The notes: generated from the sequence alone by a model not told the origin. DNA of 64,000 bases from Amblyornis subalaris (GCA_018881555.1 JACAXG010000167.1:372001-436000); one strand, 5' to 3'. Positions 11,501 through 26,500 are shown, numbered from the stretch's first letter. Made by a program: numbers and translations.

Positions 11501-14500
11501 TTATGTCACCATATTGCAGGCCAGCAAGGCTGAGACAGCTGCAGCTCTGCACCAGCTCCAGGACAAGGAGAAGATGCTCGCAGCGATGAAGGAGGAGGCA
11601 GCTGTTGCAAAGGAGCAGTGCAAGCAGCTCTCCCAGGTAAATATCGAGGGGTTCACATGTATAGAGAGCTGTGAGAGAGGAGCAAGGGGTTTGTAGGGCA
11701 ATCAGCCAGCAAATGCTGGTTCACTGAACTTAGTAAAAGTCAGAAGGTGGAATATTTATGCTGAGAAATCTTACCAAGTCCTGTGTTTGGTTTTACAATG
11801 TATTTATGCAGAGTTACTTTCCAGTAGTTTTTCCAGAGTTCGTTTACTGAGACTTGTAAGCTGAGCCTGTTTTTCTTTTCAAGTGGCTACTTTAAAAATA
11901 CTTCCTTCACCACTNTGAGACTGTTCTGTGGATGCAAATATTAAAGGTCTTTCCTGCGTCGTAGTTTTAATTTGGTCCATATTGTAGCATTCTCGTGCTT
12001 GTGTGCTTCTGGGCACAACAATCATCAGTTTTCTTCAAGGAGGCAGGTGAAGAAAGTGTAGATTGCCTGCTTAGCCCCTGGAGGTGCAGCTCTGATTGCN
12101 TTGGTCTTGCAGGGATGCTGATGCATCACTGTCAAAACTAGTTTATGAAAATTGAGTTTTTTATGAAGGTTTCAGAGGAAAACAGTTACAGTAGAACAAA
12201 TCATGAAGCAGANGGACTGGACTGGAGACTCTTGGGAGAAGGAGTTGTGTGTTTTGGCTGGTTTGGAAGCACATGAGCNTTAGACTCAGGAAGGTCACGT
12301 TGTGGGGCAAAACTTGGGCACAGAAAGCTGGGTGGTGCAGCAGACTGGCCAGAGGATGCAGGATTTGGGAGCCTTGGGATATAAGGGAAAAAGGGAGTGG
12401 GTATTGTGTGAGCTCCTGGCAGGGCACAGGTAGGTGTGTGTTGGCAGGTGGGATCTCAAGAGGTTTGGGATAGTCAATGTGTAACTGGAGGCAGAAAGGG
12501 CTTGATGTGTTTGGAGGGAAAAAAGAAACTGACTCNGGACTGCAGAATCAAATTGGAGAGAGGGACCTGCTGCTGAAGAAGCAGAGGGGATGGANGAAGG
12601 AATCTGAGTGGGAAATGCAGATGTGGATGGGGAAAAAACATCTACAAAGTGTTGCTTGTGAAGGTGAGGCAGGAGCTGCGGAGAGGCAGGAGCCATCGGG
12701 GGGTTTCCCATCTGGATTGGAGAAGGAAAAAGCTGGGAGAAAATGGGTAGAAGCAAAGTTGTTGCAGTGCTGAAGTATCAGGATAAANAAGGGATAAAGC
12801 TCAGCTTGACTGATAAAAGCTCTTATCTTCCAATTAATGTGTTTCTCTGAAAACTCTCAAAAGCTAAAGGTGCTTTAAGGTGCAGAGCTATTCCTGCAGG
12901 GATGTTGGTAAAGATGNTAANTGGAGAGGATAAATAAGAGCAAGANNTGAGTACCTCANTACTNNGAGGTATTTGGCAAAACACAAACTAAGGAAAAGTT
13001 ACTCTTCCCAGGATCTCTGGTTCTGCCCTGACAGGGCAGCTGGGTTAGTGAGGACTACAAGTGAATGGTGGGATTGNTGTTGGGATAAAGGAAGCTGCAA
13101 TNTGTCCTNGTGCCCTTCTTTTAGTTGCATCTTAGTTAAAAATAACATGAAGAAAGATTTGTGTGAAGCTGTTTATATTGTAATTGCAGAAGTGATTNCG
13201 AACTTTGACTTTGATCTACAAGGCAGAATAGCTTTTATTTAAACTAAAAGGTGAAAAAACCTATAATTACTCTGAAGAGATGGAGGGTGTTCAGGCTAAT
13301 AATTTAGAGCACTTAAATTGTGTCAGGGCTCCCTGGCACTGTGAGGAGCTGCGTGGCTGGAGACACCTGAAGCTGGGCTGGTACAAATTCCTGTTTGTGT
13401 GATGGGAGCTGCTCAAAGCTGCACTTAATGCTTTTGCTTATTACAGCAAGTGCATTTATATTGCAGAGGAGCAGCTCTGTGAATTTCTCAGGTGTCTGGG
13501 TTGAATTACTGGCTAATAAAAGATTAAATAGCAATGTGTATTTTCATTTGAAAGCTATAATATAGCATCATGCTGGTGGGATTCAGGGCTTCTCTGGCCT
13601 TTGTAGTGCACTAATAGCCCATCTCTGGCAAAGCTGTTGGCTTTGCAACCTGCTACAAAGCAATTATTTTTCTCTAAAGTGCTCTATTTTGCCATGGTAC
13701 TTTACCTGTGTAGTTCCATTTTGCTAAATTTAGGATAAAAATCTAAGCTCTCCCTTCTGTGATATCTGTGGTTTTAGTTGTTAGGACTCTGTGATTTGGC
13801 CAAACTTGGTAGAAATAAGACTCCCATCTCTTCTGAGACAGNGGAAGATCAGTGTTTAAACTGGTAAACTTTTTAATAAATGTGAGCTTTAGGATGATTT
13901 AGGATCAGCATAAGGCTTTGGAAGTTTGGTCTAATACCGTAAATTTGCTGAGCGAAGAGCGATGCTGACTTCGCTTTGATGCACACTTGCTATATTTTTA
14001 GTTCTCTTTAAACCACTGACTATTAGACTTTGGAGAGGAGCAGCGGATGACTTCTTTCCCTTTTGCTGTCACTTCCCACCCAAGGAGCTGGTTGCAGAGA
14101 AGGAGAGGAACGGTTTGCTCACGGCGAAGATGCGAGAGCGCATCAACGCGCTGGAGAAGGAGCACGGCACTTTCCAGAGCAAAATACACGTCAGCTACCA
14201 AGAGTCTCAGCAGATGAAGATAAAGGTAAATGCTTTACCCAGACTGCTGGAGTTGATGCTCGTGCACGAGCAGATTGGTNCTGAGAAGTTGCTGCAAAAT
14301 TTCGTGCCAGTTTTCTGACTTAAAGACAAGATGTTCTCACGGGTGACTTTGGTAGTGTGTGAGAACCAGCGTTGGTCGGGCAGCTGGTCCCTCATGTAGT
14401 TACTTTCCCTTCGTGGTGTTCTGCTGAAATGCTGTTCAATTAAAGTGTAAAATCTAATTGAAATACTCAGCTTAAGGGAGCCACTAATGCTGATGATCAT

Positions 14501-17500
14501 TTACCAGCGGATAAATGTCTTTAAAATTATAGTACAGAGTGACAACATAGCATAATACACATGAAATATCANTGCCTGGGGGAGCGCTTTGCTGAAAATA
14601 TTTGAAGAGCAGACACTTGTATTTTGTTAAGACCCTTGTTACTTTCTGTTGTAGTTGCTCTACAATGGAGAGACCTTAGAAAGGTTTGTTTCATCAGATT
14701 ANAAAATTCAACTTAGAATTTTCTAAGGAAAGTGACCCTTCTTATACCAATTTAACTGCTTAGATTTCATTCTGGTAGTTTTTTCCTGTATGAATGTCCC
14801 AACATCAAGCCCAATATGTGAACTTCCCANCTTTAATGTTGTGTCTTCTGCCTTGGCCCTTTGGAGAGTAGCANCTCTGCAGTTTTGGAGCAAAGACAAC
14901 TTCCTTGGAATCTGTGTAGACATCTGGACAAGGAGAGGGTGTTGCTGCTGGCTGGGGAGGTGGAAGGCGTTGCCCGGGAGGTTTTAGCAGATGCTGCTGT
15001 GCCAGGCAGAGCTGGAGAAAGGAAGCACAGAGATCCAGTGCTCGGGTCCTGCTCCCTCTACTGATGTGCTGCAGCATGGCAGAGGAGCTGCAAACGGTCA
15101 CAGCTTCCAGTTCCGTGGGGTTTGTGCCCCTGCTTCTCTTGGGATCCTCTTGGCTTTAGAAAAATAGGGAGGAGAAAGAACCCCTCAAGGTCCAAGGCCC
15201 AGCTTGTTACACTTGTTGGTGCAGAGCTGGAGGTGGCTGCCCTACAAGGGACTGCTTCCTGCTGCTGTGGTTGTTACACAAACAGTTATTTGGATTTTTT
15301 TAATGTAAGAAATGCTCGTTGCTGAGTCAACCATTTGATGAAACTGGGTCTTGGAATGGTGTCAGCCATATCCACAAACTGGCACTGGTGGAGGAGGGAA
15401 GTGTTGTGTGTGCTCAAGGATTTTCAGAGCAGGCTGTTGGGCTGCAGGACAAGCTCTGCTCTTGTCTGGATATGCAGAGTTCATTTTTTCCCCTTTGAAT
15501 CCTGTCTTTTGATTTTGTTTACACTATTTTGGAACCATGTTGAAAATCAGAATATTAGATGAGGACTAGCTTTTTGCAGTTTGCATGCTATAGTCTCTGT
15601 ATTGTTAGTTATTTGTTACTTTTTCTGCTTTGTTTAAAGGCTTTTTAAACTTCTAATGATAATTCACAGCACGTTTGTGTTATTTCCCTTTGGAAAAGTA
15701 AAATATTGATACCCAGTTATTGGTAAATATCTCAAGTTACACAGCTGAGCAATTGGTATTCTGAGTAACACTTATGTAGCCTTTTAAGCAATAAAAAGGT
15801 TGTCTTGATAAATAGGTTGATACACTGATATAAAAGGAAACCTGTGCTTTGATTTGAGCACCAGGGTCTCAGTAGCACAGTTCAATTTAAGAGTTGGTGT
15901 GTGAGGAACTAACAAAGCTCCCCCTCTCCCAAAAAAATCCACTTAGTTTTATTTACTGAAATATTGTGCTGTCTTACCTACTGCTACAAGCTGGGTTGGT
16001 GNNTTTTTTTTTTTTTATTGCTCCTTAGCTTAATCTTTTATGGAATTGATCTTTCTTTCCCCATCAGTTCCAGCAACTCCGTGAGCAGATGGAGGCAGAA
16101 ATAAGCCACCTGAAGCAGGAAAATGGTATCCTGAGAGATGCTGTCAGTACTTCCACCAATCAAATGGAGAGCAAGTATGTTGGCAGCTACTTGGAGCTCT
16201 GTGTGTTTCTAAGCCTCCCCTGAAGAGTTCTTCTGGCTTCTGCTTCTTTTGTTTCTAAGTCCTTGGCTGTCTCTGAATTAGTGGTTAGGCTGGGAACACA
16301 GATATTNTGGGCTGGCCAGGTAGCTGGTTGTGTTTGCACTGAGCCAGGGCGTTCAGAACAAGTNATTATCTCTTATCAATTTGAAGCCTGAGCTTTAAGA
16401 CAGTGGTGCTGAGGCTTTGAGAGAGAGAAGTGCAGCAGTGCTCAGGCACAGTTGGTGTTTTTGGCAAGGTGTGTATCCTTCCCCTGGGGCTTTGGGAGAG
16501 GTGCTGATTCTGGCCTCTTGGGAGAACAGCAGCTCTAAACTTCAATATCAATATTGATGCCCTGCAGTTACTGATACCACTGGGGTGGCACCAATTTACC
16601 TGCTGGTGGTGCAAATGTTTGGAGAAACAAAAAGGTATCTCAAGGTTTTGTCTTTTGTGAGTTGTGGCTTGGGCTGCCCCTGAGCTGGCAGGGAGAGGAT
16701 TTTGTGCTTTGAGGTAAAAGCTGAAGACCNTGGCAAGGTGTGTAGAAGACAAAACTGACACTTTGTGTGCTCTCAGATATTTGTTATGAATTGTTATTAA
16801 TATGTCAAGTGTTCAGAGAAGAGTGTGGAATCCTGATTTTAGGTTCATTTAAGTGAACCATCATTATCTTTCAGACAGTTATGCTGAAAAAGCCTTAATT
16901 CAAGCAAACTCGAGATAAAAATAAAATGCTTTTTATTTGCTTAGGCACAAAGGGGAGCCTCTTAAAATTCTCCCCTTGGGCTGTACAAATGCATCTTCTC
17001 TCCCTGCCGAGAGAGTGCATCAGATACCTTCATCAGTTAATAGTCAGGTCAAGGCCAGGAGGCAACAAATAGTCTGGAGAAACATGTGCAGTTGGTAGTC
17101 CAGGAGGAATAGTCCCGAGCAAGCCTGAGATCAATAATCCTTTATGGGAAGAGGAAAAGAATGTGAATTTCGATGCGAGACCTTTCCTTATGCTGAGCCT
17201 CTTCAGCTTACATGCCCAAATCATGCCAATCAGTTTGCAGACCTCCTCAAGGAACTGCTGCTTGTGGCTAATTGCTGACCTTTTGTTTCTCCCTCGGGGT
17301 TGTACCTGCTGTGTCGTGCTGATGGCCGAGGCTGCCTGACCCTCGTCCCTCTCCCGGCATGAAACCGTTTTTGGGGGGTGGGGAAAAAAACCACCCCAAA
17401 CCCACCCAGGACAGCCCTTTGCTTGCAAGTACAGGACTTGGTGTTGCTGTTTGAGTAGCTGCTGTCGTGGCCTGTGCTTCTTGTAGAAAAACCCAGAGAA

Positions 17501-20500
17501 AATGTTTGTTTTTAGGCAGTCGGCCGAGCTGAACAAGCTGCGCCAGGACTACGCGAGGCTGATGAACGAGCTGGGGGAGAAGAGCAGCAAATTGCAGCAA
17601 GAGGAGCTCCAGAAGAAGAATGCAGAGCAGGCAGTGGCTCAGCTGAAGGTGCCTGGGGTTTTTCTCTGCCTGTCAGGTTGTGCTCGGGGTTTCGTCTGAG
17701 CCGGTGGGATGTGAGGCGTGTGGGAATTGCTTTAGCTGCTTGTTTCAGATGGGCTCAGCCAGNCTAGGGGTTTGTTTAGTGTTTTTATTCAGTGTGCTGG
17801 GTTTTGAGTGATTACAGAGCTCCCTGTGAAGTGAAACTTCCCTTCCAGGTAAATATCTTTTCAACATCACCAGTTAAGCTTTTTACTTGGCTTTCTGTGA
17901 GAGTACANTTCCAACAAGAGTTGATACTTTGGAGCCGTTCGTCCAGATGGCATTGTCCTTGTCTGGTTTTTATATGAGGCTGCATGCTTTTGCTTAAATG
18001 TATGCTNGAATTTTTAAGTAAATGTACTTTTTAAACAGTTAAAATGTAAATGGACTGGCTTCTGGATGAATCTTTCCTTTTCTTTGGAAGAAAAGGTCTT
18101 TAATATTTTTAGAAGAGAAACTGATGTTTTCAGGAGAGAATGCCAATCCCGAACTCATGATTTCTTTAATGTTTGCAATTAAATCTTTCTTACCAGAAGT
18201 TCTCCCTGCCTTTTGCCCTGACAGGTGGAGAGTTGGTATCTAGACTTGAGATGTGTTTTAATTACTGGATGCAGATTTATGTGATGCTTGGCTGGTCTGG
18301 CTTCTGGTGTTAATTCTGAACTATCAGGGCAAAGATGCTACATTTTCATATTACAGAAACCATTCTGTTAAGAGCCTATAATGAAATCCTGTTCACAATT
18401 TGCCTTTCAAATTAATAGGCTAAACTAGTCTAGGAGGAGGATTACAGAGCACTCTGTCTCTCTGATGTGCCCTAATGGAAACAAGAAACAATTTCACTTC
18501 ATTGCCATATGTTTTGGGAATAGCACTGGGGGGGGGGGGTGCATTCTGAATGCTTCAAAAATAAATTAAAGGTTAGACTTCTTTTCATCAACTCTTTCTT
18601 CAATGTGAAGGTCCAGCAGCAGGAAGCAGAGAGAAGATGGGAAGAAATCCAGGCTTACCTCAGGAAAAGAACAGCAGAACACGAAGCAGCACAACAAGGC
18701 ACGTATCACAGAATTCCCAGATAATGCTTACTGCAGTGGAACTGGCTGTTGCCATTTGTAAAAAAAGGGCATTATTGAGTAAATGTCTTAAATAAAGCTC
18801 AGGTGAAGTCAGCCCTGCTTCAGCACCCTGGGGAAATGATGTTTTGGGATCCCAGATAGTCTGAATGCTGATGAGGGGAGCTGAACCTTGTTGGAATGAG
18901 GCTCNTAATCAGCCTCCCTGCTTACAGTGAAAATGATTTCCCCCAAAGTTAAATATTGACTTCTGAATTAAAATCCTGACATTTCTGCTGCAGATGTGCA
19001 GAATAAGCTTGTGGCCAAAGACAATGAAATCCAGAGCTTGCACAGTAAACTTACTGATACAATGGTGTCAAAACAGCAGCTGGAGCAGAGGATGCTGCAG
19101 TTATTGGAGGCTGAGCAAAAGAGAGCTACTGAGGAGGACTCCATGCAAATGCAGGTGCAGGTAGTACTGCTCAAGTATTTTAAGGGTTTGGGGTTTTTCC
19201 TCTCTTTTTGTGTCTATGGAAACACAGAAATATCCTTGAAATGCTGCTTTAGTAAAGCTTTCAAACCGAATAAAGGGTGAGAAAACTGTGCCAGCCTGCT
19301 TATGAAGTGAGAGCTTGTGTGTGGTGCTGTGAGGAGGTGTGGGGCCACTTCACACCTGAGAAGCACTTGGGGCGAGTCAGGAAAAGGTGCTGACCCCATT
19401 TCCCAAGCTGTGAAATGATCCATGGTGTGGGGAACACCCTGGGAGAGCAGCCATGAACCTTTGATGTTTGTGTGAGCTCCCTTCTCCTGGCATNAGGTGG
19501 TGAGAGGCAGCATGGTTGTAACTCTTGAGGGCTTCAGGGAAATCAAATGGATTATGGTGGAGCAGGGAATACTTTTCCTTGGTACAGAGCAGGTTCTGGT
19601 GCTTCCACTCCGACTGGTTGATGGTAGTGGGGAGAAAAAAACTCGGCATCTTTTGGAAGGTGTCTGACATGTAAANGCTAAACTGTTCTTACTAACATAA
19701 TCATGGCTAAAAGCTAATCCTAGCAAAAGTTGAGTAGCTGCAGATCTCAGCTTGCTTTTCTTTCTGTGCTCTCTTACAAGGAGCTGATAGAGCAGAATGA
19801 TGCTTTGAATGCTCAGCTTCAGAAGTTTCATTCACAAATGGCAGCCCAGGTACAGCATGTTCTCAGACTTTCTTTTGTAGTCATGACTTGTGAACTGTCA
19901 TTAAAAGTAAGACTTTTTTGTAGCTGGGTATGAGGTGTAATGCTGAAAGCAGAGACTTGTTAGCATCTTCTTTTCTAATGTTTCTTAAACTGGTTTAAAA
20001 CTTGAAGCATCTGTCTTTTTTGGGGAAAATCCACTCTTTTCCTCCCATAAGGGCTTTCATTTATAACCAAAAGGTACAGAACCTTTTTGAATGTTTGTTT
20101 TCTGTAGCTTTGCATGTCTACAATTCTGTCTTGTGGTTCTTTTGGTTTTTCTGCAGTCCTCCTGTGATCCACCTGATTGTGCTTTTTCCCTTTTGAGAAA
20201 GTGTGTTATGGTAGCTCTTGTATGAAGCTGTCTGTTCATTTTAGTGCTGATTTCTGTGCAGAAGAAAAAAAATCACACCAAAACTGCACAATGACTTTCT
20301 NAGTTATTTAAATCTTTCAAATTTTAGTTTGATTAGTTTATTTGAGAAATTATCTCTGTTGTAAACACTGTGTAAAGCCTCAGGGTCACAGGAGTTGCCT
20401 CCATGTGTAGAGNTAGGTCACAGAAATCAGCTCAGAAGGGCTTTGTGGGCACAAGTGGAGACTGTTCTATGCAGTTGGGTGCTGCTTTCTTTTAATCATG

Positions 20501-23500
20501 GATGTGCTTGATGGAATTTGATTAAATTCGACATCAGGCTGAAAATCTGGCTTTGCTTGAAGTGCTTTAACTAAACCATTGGGTGGGGAGAGTAGTGAAG
20601 GAAGAGCCACTTTAGATTTACAGCATCTTCATGGCCTGCTCCTCTCATCCCAGTCCTTTGAGGGCTTTGGAAATAAATTCCCAGGGAAATGTTNCTTTTT
20701 AGCTCTGAGATACACAGGGAGGCTGTTGGAATGAGGTGTGTGCTTTCCCCATGTAGCCCCAGCTGGCCATTAAAATTCAGGGATGTTTTTCCACCATGGA
20801 NAGTGGGTGTGAAAAGAGCACTTNGGAGAAGTGGGATTGGACTGGGTTCTGCTCTGGACATCAGGGTTGTGAAACTCTTTTGGTCATTAAAGACTCCCTG
20901 TGGGACTAGAACTATTTGTTCCTTTAGGTATTTTTTTCTTCTGTTGCTGTTGTCTGTGGTGTGATCTGGATAAGGCACTATAGGGATTGCTGTAGATCCC
21001 ATGGGCACAAGCTCTGCAAGATCCAGGATTTGAGGATGGGTGAGGCTAGATAAGGAGAACTATGTATCTGAAGCACAAATGAACATGGAAATTCAGCCAC
21101 AGCTGCCACCAAACTGGATGTGAAACAATCTGCAGAGGTCCCTCGAGGCCTTGATAACCAGTGAGNGGTGTCTCTTGTGCTATTGTGTGTGACAGCATTG
21201 AAACAGACTTTTTCCAGGGAGACAAAAAATGCCACTTGGTGATTTATGGTGTTGTTTCTGTTCCCAACACAACTCCTGATGCACCGTGCCAGGGTTATCT
21301 TCTTTTTTTAATTTGAGTGGTTTGTCAGAACGTCCCATAAAGCATTTAATTCCTGGGAGGGAAGTCCTGGTGAACCCCATGGATTGTTTGAATCAGTAAA
21401 GGGCAAATAATAGGGGTCTTTTTTCCCTTCACATTGCATTAGGCCAAATGGGAAGGGACATTAGTATGTTCTGGTATTCCTTCAATGTTCCTAGCCAGGA
21501 AATAGTTGGAAGCATCCTGTGCCAGTTCAAAATAACCAGACAAATGCTATTCCTGGCTCACTGTAGATGAGGATTCTTTGACTTGCTTTCCTTTCAGCTG
21601 TTTGTTTTTTTTTTTTTTTTTTTCCTCCTGCAGACCTCAGCTTCAGTCCTGGCAGAAGAACTTCACAAAGTGTGAGCATCCATTTCCTCTGGGATCTGGG
21701 AGGTGTTGCTGGCTTTTAGGGCCTGCCACCTCCCGTCCCCTCACGTGCAGCGTGTATGGGAGGGACTGGTGGAGGAAATGTTGCTGTCTGTGCTTTTAAC
21801 TTCTCACGAGATCGACTTGGNAGCTGGGAAACAGCTTCCTACGGATTTCCCTTCCGTGTCTGGCCTCAGGTTTGGAGTCTGTTGTAGCTCTGGGCTACAG
21901 AGCAAGCAGCATCTCCTCTGTTGTTTGTCCCTGCCTGTGTGCAGGGTCAGTGCAGCGTGCAGGAACGTGCGTGACCATGAGAATTGTTATTATTTGGGCT
22001 CTGGGGCTGTGCCAGGAGGTTTCTCCCTCTGGGACACGGGGTGGTAGTTGTGTTTCAGAGCTAGGGAATGTCTCATAAATTTTTTGGCGAGCAGACAACA
22101 TTTAAAATGGAAAAGCTTTTGGACCCAAAGTGTACAGTCAGCGGGATTTGAGCAGGAGCTGGACTAAAAGGCCAGGGTGTGTTTTGGGTTTAGCCTGATG
22201 CTTCCTGCTCCACTTCCATCCAGATCTTGTGTGCTGATCTGTTGTTTCTCCATTGTGCAGGATTGCAGAGAAGGACAAACAGATAAAGCAGATGGAGGAC
22301 TCATTAGGCAATGAACATGCCAACCTAACCAGCAAGGAGGAAGAGCTCAAGGTATAATGAAACCATGTGCAAATGCCAGCTGACCCAGGGAGAGGCTCAT
22401 TGCCTGCATGTCCAAAATGAAGCCCCCAAGGCTGCTGCCTTTGGGTCTAGAAACAGCCTTTTCAGCTACACAGTCTGCTCATTTGACTCTTCTAGGCAAG
22501 GCCAATGCTAGATGCTGGGAAAGCTGATAAGGAAACCTGAGGATTTTCCTTCCAAAGATAACTTGAAATTTCACCCTGGAGAGTGAAATACTATCTGTGT
22601 ATGAACTGCAAATACATTTCCTTTTTTTCCTTCCTTCAGGTCTTACAGAATATGAACCTATCCCTGAAATCAGAAGTACAGAAGTTGCAGGCTCTGACAA
22701 ATGAACAGGTAAAACAGTTGTTGCAGTTCTACTCCCTTCCCAGTACCTATTCTGTCATAAATGCAAATGCAGATCTGTTGGCTTTAAGCAAGCTCTGCTT
22801 AAGCACATTAATGGTGTGAGGCTTCCGGATTGGGCTAGCATCTGATTCCCTGGAGTTCTTAGAGCTGGTGGGAGGCCTAATTCCTCCCCCTCCTTCACCA
22901 GCAAACTCTTTTACTTGGATACCCAAGTTACTGAAGCATTTTGCTTGGTTAGTTTAGATTTTCAGGCACACAGAGTGCAGGACACTTCACAGGAGTGAAC
23001 ACAACTGTCTGTGGACATGCAGGCCTGCCATTTACCTACAAAGTTCATAAGCATCCCCCCAAAAAACCCCAAAAGCACACACACNCTCCCCCCTCGCCTC
23101 ACCACGGAGACATTTTTAGAGCCAGACAAAATGCTGTCCCTCTGTTANTGCTACGTGGCCTGTTCATTACAGAAGTGGAAATGAGGTGTTTAATTAGAGA
23201 TAATCCCAGTTGTCAAATGAATCTCTTGGAGATCATCTTCCCTTTGTGTAATTGCATGCTCGCCTGGTGTAGATTGGTGCTGTAAAAGTGCATGAAGACA
23301 AGCTTGCCCCTTTCACTCTTGATTTCAGTCATGTGCTGGGAGGCCAAATGACTTGTTCTAGCTTTTTAATATTGTGGAATGAAAGGTTGATTGAATCATG
23401 TGATGTATCCTAAGTCTGTGTTAATCCTCTTTATATCTAGGCTGCTGCTGCACATGAGCTGGAAAGGATGCAGAAAAGGTAAATAGCTCTGGGATTTGAT

Positions 23501-26500
23501 AAACAGTGTTTATCAGTCTTCTGTGTTCTTTTCAATGATGCTCTTTGTAAGACCTGGATGGGGAAATGTGTTTAACTGTTCTGCTATGTCTCAGCATTCA
23601 CATAAAAGATGACAAAATAAGAACTCTTGAAGATCAGCTTCGAGAAGAACTCGCTCAGATTTCAAACACTAAAGAAGAATCCAAGGTAAGATACAGAATA
23701 GGTANTTCTGTGCTTGTTTTCAGGAAGTTTTCCGGGCTCCAGAGGTTGTGGAGCAACTGCAGAACAGTGAAATAAAACTGACTTTTGGGTGTTAAGGTAA
23801 ATTCCAGTATTGTGTTTGTTAGGCAAGAGCAGTGTGGGGTGTCACGGTAGTAGCAGCTGAGTGTGCAGCAGAGTAAGGGGTGGGATAACACCAGTTAAAT
23901 GCAGTGTCTGCAGTTGTGGAGAGTGAGGGCTTTGAATTCTGCAAGAGGAGGTTGTACAGTAAAAATGATTGTGATTTTCCTGCATTCCACCTTCAAATGT
24001 GGCTTTCAAGGCCTTGGTGCTTTTGTTTGGAGCTTTTTGTTGCTTGGATTATCATGCCAAGCCTCTGTTTTCTGTCAAGGTAGGTGTAAAAATGCTTATT
24101 TTAATTCTGCCTCCTTCCAGATTGTTTCTCATAAGGCTGCAGCTAAACTGCTGAAGCTTTTGTTCTGACATCTGGGGTCTGCACAGCAAAGCTGCTGCTT
24201 CTTCCTGGATGGTGTGTGCAGAGAGCAGCTTAATTCCTCCTTGCCCTCTGCCACCTTGGCCTTTTTCTTCTGAACTTGAGCTGTTAGAAACAGCCCTGCT
24301 TCNCAAGAAAGGTGATGACTCCATCCCTTTAACTCCTTTAAAGCTCATGGTGGGTGCTGCTGCTCTTCTGATGTGTCTGGTNTGGGGTCAGTGACTCTGA
24401 ACCTCCCACTGTCAGCTTGGTGAGTTTGCTAGTGAGGANCAGAGCGAGTGGGCAGTGGCAGAGGCAGGATGCTTTTGTAGGAGAAGCCGCTGGAGTCTCC
24501 TGGAGCTCTTTGAAGCAGGTAGTAAACTTGATTCTTGTGTTAAAGTGACACTTTCAAAGAGGTTTTGGTGAGAGTCCCTTGCCAAGGCTCTGTAGTTTCT
24601 CTAAGCTGTCAGAGAATAAGAGGGAAGAAGTTTGTTCAATTAATGGAATAGGAAACAAAGTGCAGTTTCAGTTGACTTTCGGAATAAAACTGTTGACTGA
24701 ATTTTCAGTGAAGGGTTTGCTGAGTCACAGGTGCATAAACAGTGTGGAAAGGGGAGTGGGAAGGGATGGCAGGCTGGAGTAAGTGGGCAAGTCTCAAGTT
24801 AGTGACACTCTCAGGGCTTTCAGTGTGGTGGAACATTATAAAATGGCAGGTGAAGTGAAAACGAATGTGAGAAGGAATAATATGAGCATCCTTTAGTGTG
24901 ATGGTTTCTGTAGTAACTGTTACCCAGGAAAGAGGCCTCAGAGGTGTTTGAATGGTTATGTTCTGTAATCAATTCNGTGCTAAGTAATGGCAAAAATCAC
25001 CTGGAGGCGATTCTGGCAGTTCTTGGGAAGGGAATAGAGAACTGAATGCAGATCATCATCATGGTGATACTGCAGAAATCCACAGCGTGCTCTCAGCATG
25101 AATATTGTGTGCACTGCTGCTCTCTTCTTCCTCCTCTTTGATCCCAAACATAAACCAGACCAGTGCTGTTCTGAATGCTTCCACCTAAGGAAGGAAGGGA
25201 AAAGCCAGGTTCAGAACAGAGCAATGCATTTAATCCTCACCATTGCTGCCCCTTCCTGCTTGTGTTTTCCCTGTAAGGCTTTGGGGCTGGAGCACAGAGC
25301 ATGTCCTGCTTTTTCAAAGCACCAAGCAAGTCTTTAAAAAGACAAAAAGCAATAATAGAGGAGGATTTTAAANCACATCTGAGGAATCCAGACAGGCAGG
25401 CTCTGTGTTAAGGGCTGCTGTGTCCATTGTATGGAGCAGGAATGCAGGAGGAGAGGCAAAGTTTGTCCTCCCCATNCTCCTCTTCCCAGCCTGCAGTCAG
25501 ACCAAGTGTGGGAGCTGTGCAAACCTCTCTGCTGCTGGACTGCCAATTCCTTGCTGTGCATNGAGGCAGCTGAAGGGAACTAAAAAAGGGGATCTTGGAC
25601 CATNTGCTTCACCAGATGAGTGTTTTGTAAGAGGCAGTTATCCAATCTTGACACGATGCTGATGCTGCTCTAGGAGGAAAATGCTTTTTTTTTCCTGAGC
25701 TTCTCACACTTGGTACTGTGTGATTCTCTGCCAGGGAATGAAGATGGTAACAGCTGAATTTCTCATGGGAACATAAGGACAATACTTCTGTCCTTAATAC
25801 AGAAAAGCAAGAAAGGGGAGGAAAGGACTCTTTGTAGTCTTGTAGCTTCCAAAGAACTCTGTGTAATGACTTCNGTGCTATTTAATTGCCTCATTGCCAT
25901 TATGGAAATGCTGTATTAGGCTCTGCAGTTCTGAACTGATAAAATGCCTCCNTTTTCTCCCAGGTTCTGAAGGATCAAAACACAGCTCTGCAAGCTGAAG
26001 TTCAGAAGCTGCAGACTCTCCTGTCTGAGCAGGTATAGGCAGTGTTTGCTGAGCTTTTATCAAATATCTTCTATTCTTGTAATTTCTTCAGTATTTTTTT
26101 CTTAACCTGGCTGTAGGCTGAAGTGGTTGGAGTCAAAACCCGATTTCTTCAGGTATTTTCTTTTCCATGCAGGGTTCAAGCAAGGCAGTTGTGACTGTCT
26201 TCTGGACCTAGTCAAGAGTGTCCAAACAAAATTGGATTTTTTTTTTCCCCCACTCCTGAAGACTCATAGCTTAACACAAGCAAGAACTTATTTCTGCAAC
26301 CACTCTGACCCATGGAAATAGAAAACTCTTTACATTGTGNTATCTTTTGCCTTCTGTTCTGTATTTTTGCCCATGGCTCACCTGCTGCAGCCAGTCTGGT
26401 GCTCACAGGATGCTGCTGCAGGTTCAAAGCTGTTGCATTGCTCAGCTCCATCTCCTTTGGGATGTTCTCTGGNAGAGCCCTTGTGAACACCTCTTTGCAC

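Larger units (their letters stand above)
9176..11519 (+). other. KTN1: KTN1 intron 4, CR1-rich
   Basis: GT-AG intron of 2344 nt. Five CR1-derived fragments, listed separately, fill much of 9611-11225, four in minus orientation and one in plus. The rest shows no recognised element. Confidence 0.7.

Noticed and set aside
11361..11696. Open frame running through exon 5 into both introns
   Set aside because: Only 11520-11636 matches kinectin and is bounded by splice sites; the rest is intron.
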